A stretch of 12,499 nucleotides of DNA from Desulfonema limicola (lineage in GTDB: Bacteria > Desulfobacterota > Desulfobacteria > Desulfobacterales > DYRC01): positions 11,138 through 23,636 of the forward strand of contig DYRC01000023.1 of assembly GCA_020718925.1 (NCBI GenBank), in the 5' to 3' direction. Below the pieces are notes generated by a model. It was not told where the DNA came from and did not search any database. It was given only the letters and a program-made list of their open reading frames with translations. Of this stretch, positions 6,798 through 12,499 are shown one piece after another. Numbering within the stretch: position 1 is the stretch's first letter; each line of letters begins with the position of its first letter. The position numbers and the translations under genes are program-made.

Positions 6798-7946
6798 TTA
6801 ACAACCGATATATCGTGATATGACAATTCTCTGAACTTCGGATGTTCCTTCGCCGATGTCCAGAAGCTTCTGATCTCTGTAAAACCGCTCTACATTGTAT
6901 TCTTTCATCAAGCCGTAGCCGCCGTGAATCTGCACCGCATGATTTGCCACCCGATACATCAGTTCGGAGCAATACAGCTTTGCCATTGCCGCCAGCGTTT
7001 CAAACGGTCTTTTATGGCTTCTCAGCCAGCAGGCTTTGTAAAGAAGATTTCTCGCGCATTCGAGTTCTGTGGCGCAATCCGCCAGTTTGAAGGCATTTGC
7101 CTGAAATTTGCTGATGGGCTGCCCGAACTGCTCGCGCTTTTTGGCATATTTCAACGCCATTTCATAAGCGCCCTGTGCGCCGCCAAGTCCCATCGATCCG
7201 ATGGAAAGTCTCCCGCCGTCAAGGGTTTTGAGCATCTGATGAAAGCCGTCTCCGGGTTTGCCCAGAATGTTTTTCTCAGGAACCCGCACATCATCAAAAT
7301 ACAATTCTGCCGTGTTGGACGCCCGCCACATCATTTTTTTGTGCATGGGAACGGGTTTGAATCCTTTTGTGCCATGCTCAACAATAAAGCAGGTATAGTC
7401 AGGCTTGCCATTGGCTTTTTTGCCGGTGATTGCCTGAACCGTAACGCCCAAAGACATATCGCAAGCAGCATTGGTAATGAATATTTTGGAGCCGTTAATC
7501 ACCCATTCATTGCCGTCTTTGACTGCGGTGGTTTTGCTGCCGCCCGCATCCGAGCCTGCTGTCGGTTCTGTCAATCCGAATCCCCACAGGGCTTTTCCTT
7601 CACATAGCTTGGGAAGGTATTTTTTCTTCTGCTCTTCTGTGCCGAAATAGTACAACGGACCGATGCCGAGCGAGTTGTCAGCGGCAACCGTAGCTGCCTG
7701 AGAGCCGTCAACTCTGGCAAGTTCCTCAACCGCAATGATGTAGGAAATATAATCTAATCCCTGACCGCCGTACTCTTCGGATACAAACATTCCGAAAAGC
7801 CCGATTTCTCCCATTTTTTGGGTGAGTTCGACTGAAAACTGCTCTTTTTCATCCAGTTCCTGTGCCACCGGCGCAATTTCGCTTTCGGCAAATTTACGCA
7901 CCTCTTTGCGAATCATTTCCTGCTCTTTTGTAAGATCAAAATCCAA
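6798..7946 (-). CDS. Acyl-CoA dehydrogenase, SCAD/MCAD-like
   Basis: A 382-residue FAD-dependent acyl-CoA dehydrogenase that makes the alpha-beta double bond and passes electrons to ETF. The N-terminal helical domain opens DFDLTKEQEMIRKEVRKFAE. GFGLTEPTAGSDAGG (about 124-138) and the following WVINGSKIFITNA are the FAD/substrate signatures. REQFGQPISKFQ and IHGGYGLMKEYNVERFYRD mark the C-terminal domain. The catalytic base position reads LLDIGEGTSEVQR (E366), as in SCAD/MCAD enzymes; isovaleryl-CoA dehydrogenases have another residue there. I choose TTG 7946 as start because AAAGGAGG stands five bases upstream and the family N-terminus begins here; the ATG at 7970 would lie upstream of that site. 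The 5' end is duplicated twice upstream (8653-8713 and 9598-9624). Confidence 0.93.
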   Translation of the reverse strand: MDFDLTKEQEMIRKEVRKFAESEIAPVAQELDEKEQFSVELTQKMGEIGLFGMFVSEEYGGQGLDYISYIIAVEELARVDGSQAATVAADNSLGIGPLYYFGTEEQKKKYLPKLCEGKALWGFGLTEPTAGSDAGGSKTTAVKDGNEWVINGSKIFITNAACDMSLGVTVQAITGKKANGKPDYTCFIVEHGTKGFKPVPMHKKMMWRASNTAELYFDDVRVPEKNILGKPGDGFHQMLKTLDGGRLSIGSMGLGGAQGAYEMALKYAKKREQFGQPISKFQANAFKLADCATELECARNLLYKACWLRSHKRPFETLAAMAKLYCSELMYRVANHAVQIHGGYGLMKEYNVERFYRDQKLLDIGEGTSEVQRIVISRYIGC

Positions 7947-7963
7947 GAGAGCCTCCTTTCCTT
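7903..7963 (-). repeat. Start-region repeat, copy 1 (acyl-CoA dehydrogenase)
   Basis: This is the presumed original of a direct repeat that covers the ribosome-binding site (AGGAGG, 7952-7957), the TTG start and the first 14-15 codons of the dehydrogenase. Copy 2 at 8653-8713 is identical except for one base (7939 A versus 8689 G). Weaker similarity continues for roughly another dozen bases upstream. Confidence 0.9.
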
Positions 7964-7983
7964 GTCTCAATATTCATAAGATT

Positions 7984-8400
7984 TTATTTTAACATAACGA
8001 AAAAACCGGCTTGTTCAAAATGATGATCGCTGGTGAAAGCTTCCGAAACATCATACTGGCGCATTACCACAAAGCTTGCACAATCAACCAGACTCCATGT
8101 TTTATCCGGTCTTTCCTTAATCAATACCCATGCTTTTTCATCTAATACCGGAGTGATATGAACAATATCAACCCAAGGTACGGTCTTAATTGTTTCAACT
8201 ATTTTAATTTGTTGAAATCTCGGAATCTTCAGCGGACTTGTGAACAATGCAACAAGTTCCGATATAATATAATTCGTTGTGATAATACGAATTTTATTAC
8301 TATGCCACTGTGTCATCAACTTTTTAGCTTTGATATGAAAAGGTTCTGTCCGTAAAAAGAAATTCGCCCATCCCGAAGTATCGGCAAAGATTGTTTTCAT
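7984..8400 (-). CDS. PIN-domain ribonuclease toxin (VapC type)
   Basis: A 138-residue PIN-domain protein. The acidic active-site residues are at the expected spacing: D7 in IFADTSGW, E48 in IISELVALF, D106 in WSLVDCASF and D125 in FTSDHHFEQAGF. PIN toxins of VapBC pairs are Mg2+-dependent RNases, and several cut tRNA anticodon loops or rRNA. The ATG at 8400 overlaps the antitoxin stop by one base (TAATG). The dehydrogenase start follows 37 nt after its stop, so the pair stands in the leader of the catabolic core. It is full length and all four acids are kept, so the toxin should be active. Confidence 0.9.
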   Translation of the reverse strand: MKTIFADTSGWANFFLRTEPFHIKAKKLMTQWHSNKIRIITTNYIISELVALFTSPLKIPRFQQIKIVETIKTVPWVDIVHITPVLDEKAWVLIKERPDKTWSLVDCASFVVMRQYDVSEAFTSDHHFEQAGFFVMLK

Positions 8401-8696
8401 TATTTTCGTAAAGCCTCTCCGATATATTCATCATGCCGCTCGCAGATGTCTGTAATATCAGATTCAAATACGCCTGCTAATTGCAATAGCGGATCATCAT
8501 CTGTTGATTCCTGATGATGTTTGTGTTGCCTGATAAAATCTTCTACTGCCATAGCAAATAAACGGCTCCGTGAAATTTCCATTTCATAAGCCAACGCATT
8601 TGCCTGTTCAAAAAGCGGCTTTCTGATTGAAAAACCAGCTCTTATACACCCTTCTTTGCGAATCATTTCCTGCTCTTTTGTAAGATCAGAATCCAA
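8400..8696 (-). CDS. RHH antitoxin (VapB type) with N-terminus borrowed from acyl-CoA dehydrogenase
   Basis: A 98-residue protein starting at TTG 8696, with AGGAGG five bases upstream. Residues 1-16 (MDSDLTKEQEMIRKEG) are the first residues of the downstream acyl-CoA dehydrogenase with one substitution (S for F). From about residue 18 (IRAGFSIRKPLFEQANALAYEMEISRSRLFAMAVEDFIRQH, cut here into strand, helix, helix) it is a typical ribbon-helix-helix antitoxin, and residues 60-98 are the acidic toxin-binding tail. The gene is thus an in-frame chimera made by the 61-bp repeat. The codon for M11 could act as a secondary start and give a protein closer to ordinary VapB. The fusion keeps the RHH core intact, so activity is plausible. 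Confidence 0.87.
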   Translation of the reverse strand: MDSDLTKEQEMIRKEGCIRAGFSIRKPLFEQANALAYEMEISRSRLFAMAVEDFIRQHKHHQESTDDDPLLQLAGVFESDITDICERHDEYIGEALRK

Positions 8697-8713
8697 GAGA
8701 GCCTCCTTTCCTT
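8653..8713 (-). repeat. Start-region repeat, copy 2 (antitoxin gene)
   Basis: A 61-bp direct repeat of 7903-7963 with one mismatch. It contains the ribosome-binding site, the TTG start and about 15 codons of dehydrogenase sequence now fused to the antitoxin. The shared G at 8689 makes the first codons read GAT TCT GAT, as in copy 3 at 9598-9624. Confidence 0.9.
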
Positions 8714-8739
8714 TAGCTCAACATTTTCAATGATAATAC

Positions 8740-8776
8740 TTGACTTTTTGACAAAAATATTTATATGGTATCTATA
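8740..8776 (+). promoter_or_regulatory. Possible sigma-70 promoter for the tRNA-like gene
   Basis: Two -35-like boxes, TTGACT (8740-8745) and TTGACA (8748-8753), are followed by AT-rich sequence with TATGGT (8764-8769, 18 nt after the first) and TATCTA (8769-8774, 15 nt after the second). These lie just before the tRNA-like body. The pattern fits a plus-strand promoter, but the exact -10 cannot be decided by eye. Confidence 0.4.
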
Positions 8777-8777
8777 C

Positions 8778-8845
8778 ATGGTCGTAGCTCAATATGGAAG
8801 AGCTTCTCAGTAAGAGATGATCCCGGTTCGATTCCGGGCGACCAA
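8778..8845 (+). tRNA. tRNA-like gene with aberrant, shortened anticodon arm
   Basis: The plus strand shows most of a tRNA in order: an acceptor 5' strand (8778-8784) pairing at 6 of 7 positions with 8839-8845, TA at positions 8-9, and a D arm with GCTC/GAGC stem around a loop containing GG. A perfect T arm follows, CCCGG-TTCGATT-CCGGG (8822-8838). Only 18 nt separate the D stem from the T stem, where a standard tRNA has about 23, and the total is 68 nt. The best anticodon arm has a loop CAGTAAG, with GTA in the anticodon place, on a 5-bp stem with one mismatch that must share a base with the D stem. Otherwise it forms a 4-bp stem with a 5-nt loop. Tyr tRNAs (GTA) normally carry a long variable arm, absent here. 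CCA is not encoded. It is either a decayed tRNA gene or an unusual tRNA mimic. Confidence 0.6.
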
Positions 8846-8846
8846 A

Positions 8847-8870
8847 GAATATGAGAGAATCGTATTTTTT
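8847..8870 (+). terminator. Possible Rho-independent terminator after the tRNA-like gene
   Basis: GAATATGA (8847-8854) can pair with TCGTATTT (8860-8867) through six Watson-Crick and two wobble pairs around a 5-nt loop, and the T-run continues to 8870. The stem is AT-rich and weak, but its place directly behind the tRNA-like body on the plus strand fits termination of a short transcript. Confidence 0.35.
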
Positions 8871-8887
8871 GGTCATTCGGAATCAGT

Positions 8888-9610
8888 TCATTTAACATCC
8901 ATCTGTTTCTTACCTTTATAATATTCATACTTTGTCCTCAGTTTTTTTACCCGTTCATCAAATGTCCATTTTTCAGTTCGTTTCACTTCTTCATTGATTG
9001 TAGTTATATAAGTCTGGAAATCTCTATGAAAGATTCTGTTGGGAGATTCAATCAATACTTCTATTATATTTGATAAGCTTATAAATACATTTTTCCAAAT
9101 ATCTAATTTCACAACATTAAGTTCATTAATTTTTTTGGTCATATCGTAGTTTATTGCTGTGCTTTCGCTATTTAAAGCTTTGCGCCATTGACCGTGTGCA
9201 ATTCTGTTTCTCAACTGATAAGGTTCTATGACATATTGATTGATTAGTCGAGTTACATCTTGCCTTATATTGGGTATATAATTTGACTTTTTAGAAGATT
9301 GGATTTTGTTCAAACCTAGTTCCAAACATTTTCCCCAACAATCTTCAAAACTTCTCTGATTCTTTATCTGTTTGATTTCTGAAAGTTCAAAACCATAAGG
9401 TGTATGAATAAGTTTCATAAATATGGCTTCAGACCAAGCAGAGAATAATAATGCCAATATTTTTGTGTGAAGTTTTACAGCACTTTCATCATTTCTGACG
9501 ATATTGGCATGAATTGTCCGCACTACCTGTTTCCATGCCTTATCAAGTTCTTTGACATTTTCCGTCTGTGCCTGAAATATTTCATATTTTACAGCGTGAT
9601 CAGAATCCAA
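8888..9610 (-). CDS. HEPN-motif protein, probable ribonuclease
   Basis: A 240-residue soluble, largely helical protein, clearly more AT-rich than the catabolic genes. The segment YQLRNRIAHGQWRKA contains R134-x4-H139, the Rx4-6H motif of HEPN ribonucleases, preceded by a long helix pair (about 40-68). I know no specific name for it; it looks like a stand-alone HEPN protein with no adjacent nucleotidyltransferase (MNT) gene. HEPN domains in defence systems often cut RNA, including tRNA. Translation starts at TTG 9610, with the same AGGAGG and the same first codons (TTG GAT TCT GAT) as the antitoxin gene at 8696, provided by repeat copy 3. The next methionine is at residue 65, so this borrowed start is needed. 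The gene ends 16 nt from the T-run of the plus-strand tRNA-like unit. Confidence 0.7.
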   Translation of the reverse strand: MDSDHAVKYEIFQAQTENVKELDKAWKQVVRTIHANIVRNDESAVKLHTKILALLFSAWSEAIFMKLIHTPYGFELSEIKQIKNQRSFEDCWGKCLELGLNKIQSSKKSNYIPNIRQDVTRLINQYVIEPYQLRNRIAHGQWRKALNSESTAINYDMTKKINELNVVKLDIWKNVFISLSNIIEVLIESPNRIFHRDFQTYITTINEEVKRTEKWTFDERVKKLRTKYEYYKGKKQMDVK

Positions 9611-9624
9611 GAGAGCCTCCTTTC
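9598..9624 (-). repeat. Start-region repeat, copy 3 (HEPN gene)
   Basis: These 27 bp are identical to 8684-8710 in copy 2, and match copy 1 with one difference. They cover the last bases of the borrowed coding part (GAT TCT GAT), the TTG start and the AGGAGG ribosome-binding site. Beyond these limits the flanking sequences are unrelated. Confidence 0.88.
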
Positions 9625-9658
9625 AATTGTTTCCGATATTTCGAATTATATTGATATT

Positions 9659-10018
9659 TTATTCATCAGGTTCACGAGGTTCGATCAATAGTCGAATTCC
9701 CTCAACCATTTGGAAAATACGTTGCCTTGAAAGTGATCCGATTTTTTCGATCAAATCACTTTTATTGACAGTAAATACTTGAGAACTATTTATCACGCTC
9801 TTTTTAGGTAAATTTGCCTCTCCCTTTTTCAAAGAAATATTTCCGGGAGACTGAGCATGTTTGAGGTTTGAAGTCAATATACAAACCACGACAGTGTTGA
9901 TGCGACTTTGATTAAAAATATTATTTTGAATAACCACGCATGGATGACGATAAGCCGGTTCCGATCCGGATGGCTTTCCCAGATTCACCCAAAATATATC
10001 TCCTTGCTTGATTACCAT
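9659..10018 (-). CDS. PemK/MazF-family endoribonuclease toxin (second)
   Basis: A 119-residue PemK/MazF-fold toxin. IKQGDIFWVNLGKPSGSEP (about 3-21) is the canonical start with GDI(F/V)WV and the G-S-E-P loop. RHPCVVIQNNIFNQSRINTVVVCILTSN (about 24-51) is the core with the RxPxVV(I/V)Q and the polar pair before the LTS strand that line the RNA site. The C-terminal half has the usual SQVFTVNKSDL and a final helix ending in RLLIEPREPDE. ATG 10018 overlaps the antitoxin stop by 7 nt. It is full length, complete and of a different subfamily from the MazF-like protein at 3652. Confidence 0.92.
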   Translation of the reverse strand: MVIKQGDIFWVNLGKPSGSEPAYRHPCVVIQNNIFNQSRINTVVVCILTSNLKHAQSPGNISLKKGEANLPKKSVINSSQVFTVNKSDLIEKIGSLSRQRIFQMVEGIRLLIEPREPDE

Positions 10019-10356
10019 TCGTTTTCTACCAATTCACGTTGTTTATCACGAATTTTTTCCTGTAAAAACAGGTCTTCCTTATCAGGCAAATCGCTATGAG
10101 CGGCATTGATAGCTTCCAATAATTTCCGGTTCTGATATTCTTTCGACCAGTCAGCATCCCCGTCCCAATTAAGCGATCTGGCTGTTTTAAGAAATGATTT
10201 GCTTTTCTTTTTGACAGATACAGATTTTGTTTCTCGCACATCATCAAAAAACAGCGACAGTTTTTCCCAAAGCCGATACTCAAGCACAACCGACTTCCTG
10301 TTGCCTTCGTTATCTACAAGAAACTGAACATTGTTAAGCATTTCAGTGATATTCAT
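10012..10356 (-). CDS. Antitoxin of the second MazEF-like pair
   Basis: A 114-residue charged protein encoded just before the MazF-like toxin and overlapping it by 7 nt. The first part (NVQFLVDNEGNRKSVVLEYRLWEKLSLFFDD, about 9-39) has the strand-turn-strand-helix pattern of small antitoxins that begin with a V(D/T)(N/D)..GN(R/P)K(S/A)VV string, similar in outline to the antitoxin at 2787. The C-terminal half is acidic and ends LVENEW, a plausible toxin-docking tail. ATG 10356 has AGGAGA upstream at good spacing. The family name is not certain; the role follows from position, size and overlap. Confidence 0.8.
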   Translation of the reverse strand: MNITEMLNNVQFLVDNEGNRKSVVLEYRLWEKLSLFFDDVRETKSVSVKKKSKSFLKTARSLNWDGDADWSKEYQNRKLLEAINAAHSDLPDKEDLFLQEKIRDKQRELVENEW

Positions 10357-10373
10357 ATTTATCTCCTGTGTTT

Positions 10374-10408
10374 GAATCAGGATGAAAGGATTTTTATCAT
10401 CCTGATTC
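10374..10408. terminator. Strong hairpin between the propeller and antitoxin genes
   Basis: GAATCAGGATGA (10374-10385) is a perfect 12-bp inverted repeat of 10397-10408, around an 11-nt loop. It starts 7 nt past the propeller stop codon in the minus-strand transcript. The expected U-run after the stem is missing (the transcript continues AAACAC), so it may stop transcription poorly or act as a 3' end-protecting structure. Confidence 0.55.
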
Positions 10409-10414
10409 TCAGCT

Positions 10415-12499
10415 TTACGGATACATGCCGATATTAAAAATATGCAGTTCTGCTTTGGTCATCAACCCTACATACAGGCGATTCCGGGTCTGCTCTAACC
10501 GGTAAGACACAGATGTTTCATTAACATCAATACTTGTCGGCAGATTTTCCACTTTTTTCGATACAAGCGTATCCCGATTGATAACCGCAATCATTCGCGC
10601 TGTTCCCTCAATTCCGGATGCCCAATAGGTGTTGCGGGAAGAATCAATAGCAAAAATCTGCTGCCCGTGATCTAAGTTTTTTCCTGTGGGACTTCCTGTT
10701 GAAGCACTCAGTTCAAACGGACCCAGAAATAATTTCTTCTTTTCCGAGTCAAAGAACAAAGTGTCCGTTCCTTGTCCATTCTGAACCTTTTTCCAATCCA
10801 GTGCAGAAATATCAACATCGGTTTTGGCATAATTATTGGCAATATTGAAAACATTCAGCTTTCTCTCATTTTTCCAAAACACAAACAAGAGATTATCTGC
10901 TTCATTGACTGCCAGTTGCAGATTTCCGGGTCCTTGCTCCGCATCACCGGTAGCAAATCCGTCCAATGTGATGGTTTTCGTATTGCTCATCTGCTCCCAT
11001 GATACTACCGCAATTTTTCCGAATTCAGGATACGCTATATATGCAAGGCGATGAGTGCTGTCAATTGCCAAATCCGGCAGCCGATCCGTCGTGCCTTTGG
11101 AAAGACCGATAGGAATTGTGGCTTGCAGGGTGCGGGTCGGTTTGAGTGTATAGACCGACAATGTGCTGTCCCACGCATTCAGAATAAACAGACGCTCTCC
11201 GGCAGCATCAGTGCGGATAGGAACTGGCCATATACCGCTTTCAAATGTCTCAAACACGCCGGAATCAGGATTCAGATTCAGCAGATAACTTCCCCCCAGC
11301 CGACTGTTCATATAAAGTGATGCGCCATTGTCTGCCGCCACAATCTGCTCCAGACTGTCGCCAAGACGCATGGCGGTTGCAGATGAATAACTGTCTGTGG
11401 AAATCTGCCAAACAGTTCCCGCATCTCCGTTCGGAACATAAATTTTGTTTGTTGCGGAATTAAGGCACATCTGATGCGGTTTTTTCCCGAAATCAATTGT
11501 TGCAGTGGTCTCTCCGGTATCAGGGTTGTAAACGCTCATGCGCCCGCTGACACCTGCTGCTTCTCCGCTGGCAGCCTTTTTGACAGACAGCACAACGATT
11601 CGTTTATGCACCTGATCATAAAGCATGTTCTCAATTTCGTAATCTGTCGGAACAGCTATGGTTTTATAAGCAGAACCATCTGAATTTAAAACCAATATAT
11701 TGCGGTAAGTGCTGACAATGAATCGTCCGCTTTCTGTGTCTCTGAGCAGCCGCCGGGAACGATCTCCGCTCGGCACGGAATAGCTGATGGTGCTGCTGAT
11801 CTGCTGAGTCTCAGGATTGAAACGGTAAATCGGACGCTGCGTTGCCTGAGAAGCAACATCCAGCACAAACAGCACATCGGATGCCGGATCGTAAATCATC
11901 TCTCCGGTGCCGATGCCCATACTATCGCTTGTCCATACCTGAGTCAGCGTCTTGCCGTCATAAGCGGACAGATACGGAGAAGTCCCGGAAGCAAGATAAA
12001 TATATCCGCGTTTGCTATCCGTACACGCCGGAGTTATGCCGCCGTTGATGGTTACAGGTCCCGCAATCGCATTTGTGCCAAGATCAATGCGGCGGAGTTC
12101 TTTGTGTTCGGTATCCACAACATACAGATAATTTGCAACAGCGTCATTATACAGATATTTGTAGGAATATCCGCTCATTTTCGTATCTATGGTGCCGATC
12201 CATTGCTCGGTCGCGCCGTCCATAACAGCAATATGCGGCGTCAGAATTCCGCTTACATATACCCGGTTGCGCGTACTGTCCGCAGTTGCTGAAAAAATCT
12301 TCAGTACATTATCGCTTAATGTAACCCCGCGTAATTCCGGGATGCGGATGGTGGTATATTCGCAAAGAAATGAGGTGCAAGCGATAGAAGAAGGCAGCGC
12401 AATCGCATTGCTTCTCAATCCTGCTGCAACCTGCAAAATATAAATCGTGTCCTCTATGCCGATTTTGCCATCACCGGTTGCATCCGCATTGATATTGAC
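10415..12499 (-). CDS. Dockerin-like, beta-propeller surface protein, 5' end outside window
   Basis: The gene enters from the right edge; 694 codons are present and the N-terminus is missing. The first visible residues, DATGDGKIGIEDTIYILQV then AAGLR, are an EF-hand/dockerin type I-like calcium-binding repeat common in Desulfobacterales exported proteins. After a short linker the rest is a YncE/SMP30-like beta-propeller. Blade repeats of the pattern D-x-x-x-x-R-(V/I)YV-(x)n-(V/I)xxxD(G/P)xT are visible, for example near TRNRVYVSGILTPHIAVMDG, KRGYIYLASGTSPYLSAYDG and ATNKIYVPNGDAGTVWQIST. No membrane anchor or sorting signal is seen at the C-terminus (LHIFNIGMYP). An apparent start at TTG 12436 is inside the open frame and is not the real one. 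It is likely exported and involved in binding or recognition at the cell surface; substrate unknown. It belongs to the ordinary chromosomal background, not to the TA island. Confidence 0.85.
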   Translation of the reverse strand, partial: VNINADATGDGKIGIEDTIYILQVAAGLRSNAIALPSSIACTSFLCEYTTIRIPELRGVTLSDNVLKIFSATADSTRNRVYVSGILTPHIAVMDGATEQWIGTIDTKMSGYSYKYLYNDAVANYLYVVDTEHKELRRIDLGTNAIAGPVTINGGITPACTDSKRGYIYLASGTSPYLSAYDGKTLTQVWTSDSMGIGTGEMIYDPASDVLFVLDVASQATQRPIYRFNPETQQISSTISYSVPSGDRSRRLLRDTESGRFIVSTYRNILVLNSDGSAYKTIAVPTDYEIENMLYDQVHKRIVVLSVKKAASGEAAGVSGRMSVYNPDTGETTATIDFGKKPHQMCLNSATNKIYVPNGDAGTVWQISTDSYSSATAMRLGDSLEQIVAADNGASLYMNSRLGGSYLLNLNPDSGVFETFESGIWPVPIRTDAAGERLFILNAWDSTLSVYTLKPTRTLQATIPIGLSKGTTDRLPDLAIDSTHRLAYIAYPEFGKIAVVSWEQMSNTKTITLDGFATGDAEQGPGNLQLAVNEADNLLFVFWKNERKLNVFNIANNYAKTDVDISALDWKKVQNGQGTDTLFFDSEKKKLFLGPFELSASTGSPTGKNLDHGQQIFAIDSSRNTYWASGIEGTARMIAVINRDTLVSKKVENLPTSIDVNETSVSYRLEQTRNRLYVGLMTKAELHIFNIGMYP

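Noticed and set aside
6751..6972. Small minus-strand frame spanning the dehydrogenase/ligase junction
   Set aside because: It is an alternative frame of two well-supported genes with no ribosome-binding site or family likeness.
8715..8780. Minus-strand promoter for the VapBC/dehydrogenase transcript
   Set aside because: A TATTAT-like box exists but no -35 at acceptable spacing could be identified, so I do not report it as a feature.
8681..8872. Site-specific integration at a tRNA gene (att site of a genomic island)
   Set aside because: No integrase gene is visible, the tRNA-like body is not repeated elsewhere in the window, and the repeated sequence is the dehydrogenase start rather than a tRNA end.
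7903..9624. Target-site duplication of an insertion sequence
   Set aside because: Copies are 61 and 27 bp with a mismatch, there is no transposase and no terminal inverted repeat, and the repeats coincide with gene starts rather than flanking a single insert.
3652..10018. The two MazF-like toxins as a duplicated TA module
   Set aside because: Their sequences are only distantly similar and their antitoxins are of different types (ribbon-helix-helix versus non-RHH), so they were acquired separately.
12104..12292. Plus-strand short frames within the beta-propeller gene
   Set aside because: They are antisense shadows of a continuous 694-codon minus-strand reading frame.

Overview
The window looks like a chromosomal segment from a large-genome anaerobic bacterium, most plausibly a deltaproteobacterium of the Desulfobacterales type. 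This is an inference from three things: an acyl-CoA catabolic operon of carboxylase, methylglutaconyl-CoA-type hydratase, AMP-forming ligase and acyl-CoA dehydrogenase; a dockerin-like, EF-hand-bearing beta-propeller protein; and a very high density of small toxin-antitoxin (TA) modules. No rRNA, transposase, integrase or CRISPR array is visible. Every protein gene lies on the minus strand, so transcription runs from right to left. The only convincing plus-strand element is a tRNA-like gene near 8.8 kb.

Layout in transcription order (high to low coordinates): (1) 12499-10415, the 3' part of a dockerin/beta-propeller gene. (2) 10356-9659, a MazEF-like pair. (3) 9610-8888, a HEPN-motif protein. 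(4) 8740-8870, an intergenic island with a plus-strand promoter, tRNA-like body and possible terminator. (5) 8696-7984, an RHH antitoxin plus PIN toxin (VapBC type). (6) 7946-4231, the catabolic core: acyl-CoA dehydrogenase, acyl-CoA ligase and enoyl-CoA hydratase. (7) 4220-1998, four back-to-back TA pairs: RHH/MazF, HigBA, a RelE-like pair and HicBA. (8) 1926-1204, a putative PD-(D/E)XK protein. (9) 1172 to the left edge, an acyl-CoA carboxylase carboxyltransferase subunit, the next catabolic gene.

The catabolic genes fit together as activation of an acid to its CoA ester, alpha-beta dehydrogenation, carboxylation and hydration, as in the leucine/isovalerate (liu) or related branched-acid routes. 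The operon is interrupted between hydratase and carboxylase, and preceded upstream of the dehydrogenase, by defence or stress-type cassettes of which most are expected ribonucleases.

The most interesting structure is at the cassette junctions. The ribosome-binding site and first codons of the acyl-CoA dehydrogenase gene occur three times. The two extra copies supply the start of the HEPN gene and of the VapB-like antitoxin, giving an antitoxin whose first 16 residues are dehydrogenase sequence. In the TA island there is also an orphan 3' end of an enoyl-CoA hydratase gene, diverged mainly at synonymous positions, and an orphan C-terminal scrap of an antitoxin. Together these suggest that TA cassettes enter this operon by recombination at gene ends that leaves the host genes intact. 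The tRNA-like gene, about 5 nt too short in its anticodon region and lying between HEPN and PIN ribonuclease genes, is the second item worth following up.
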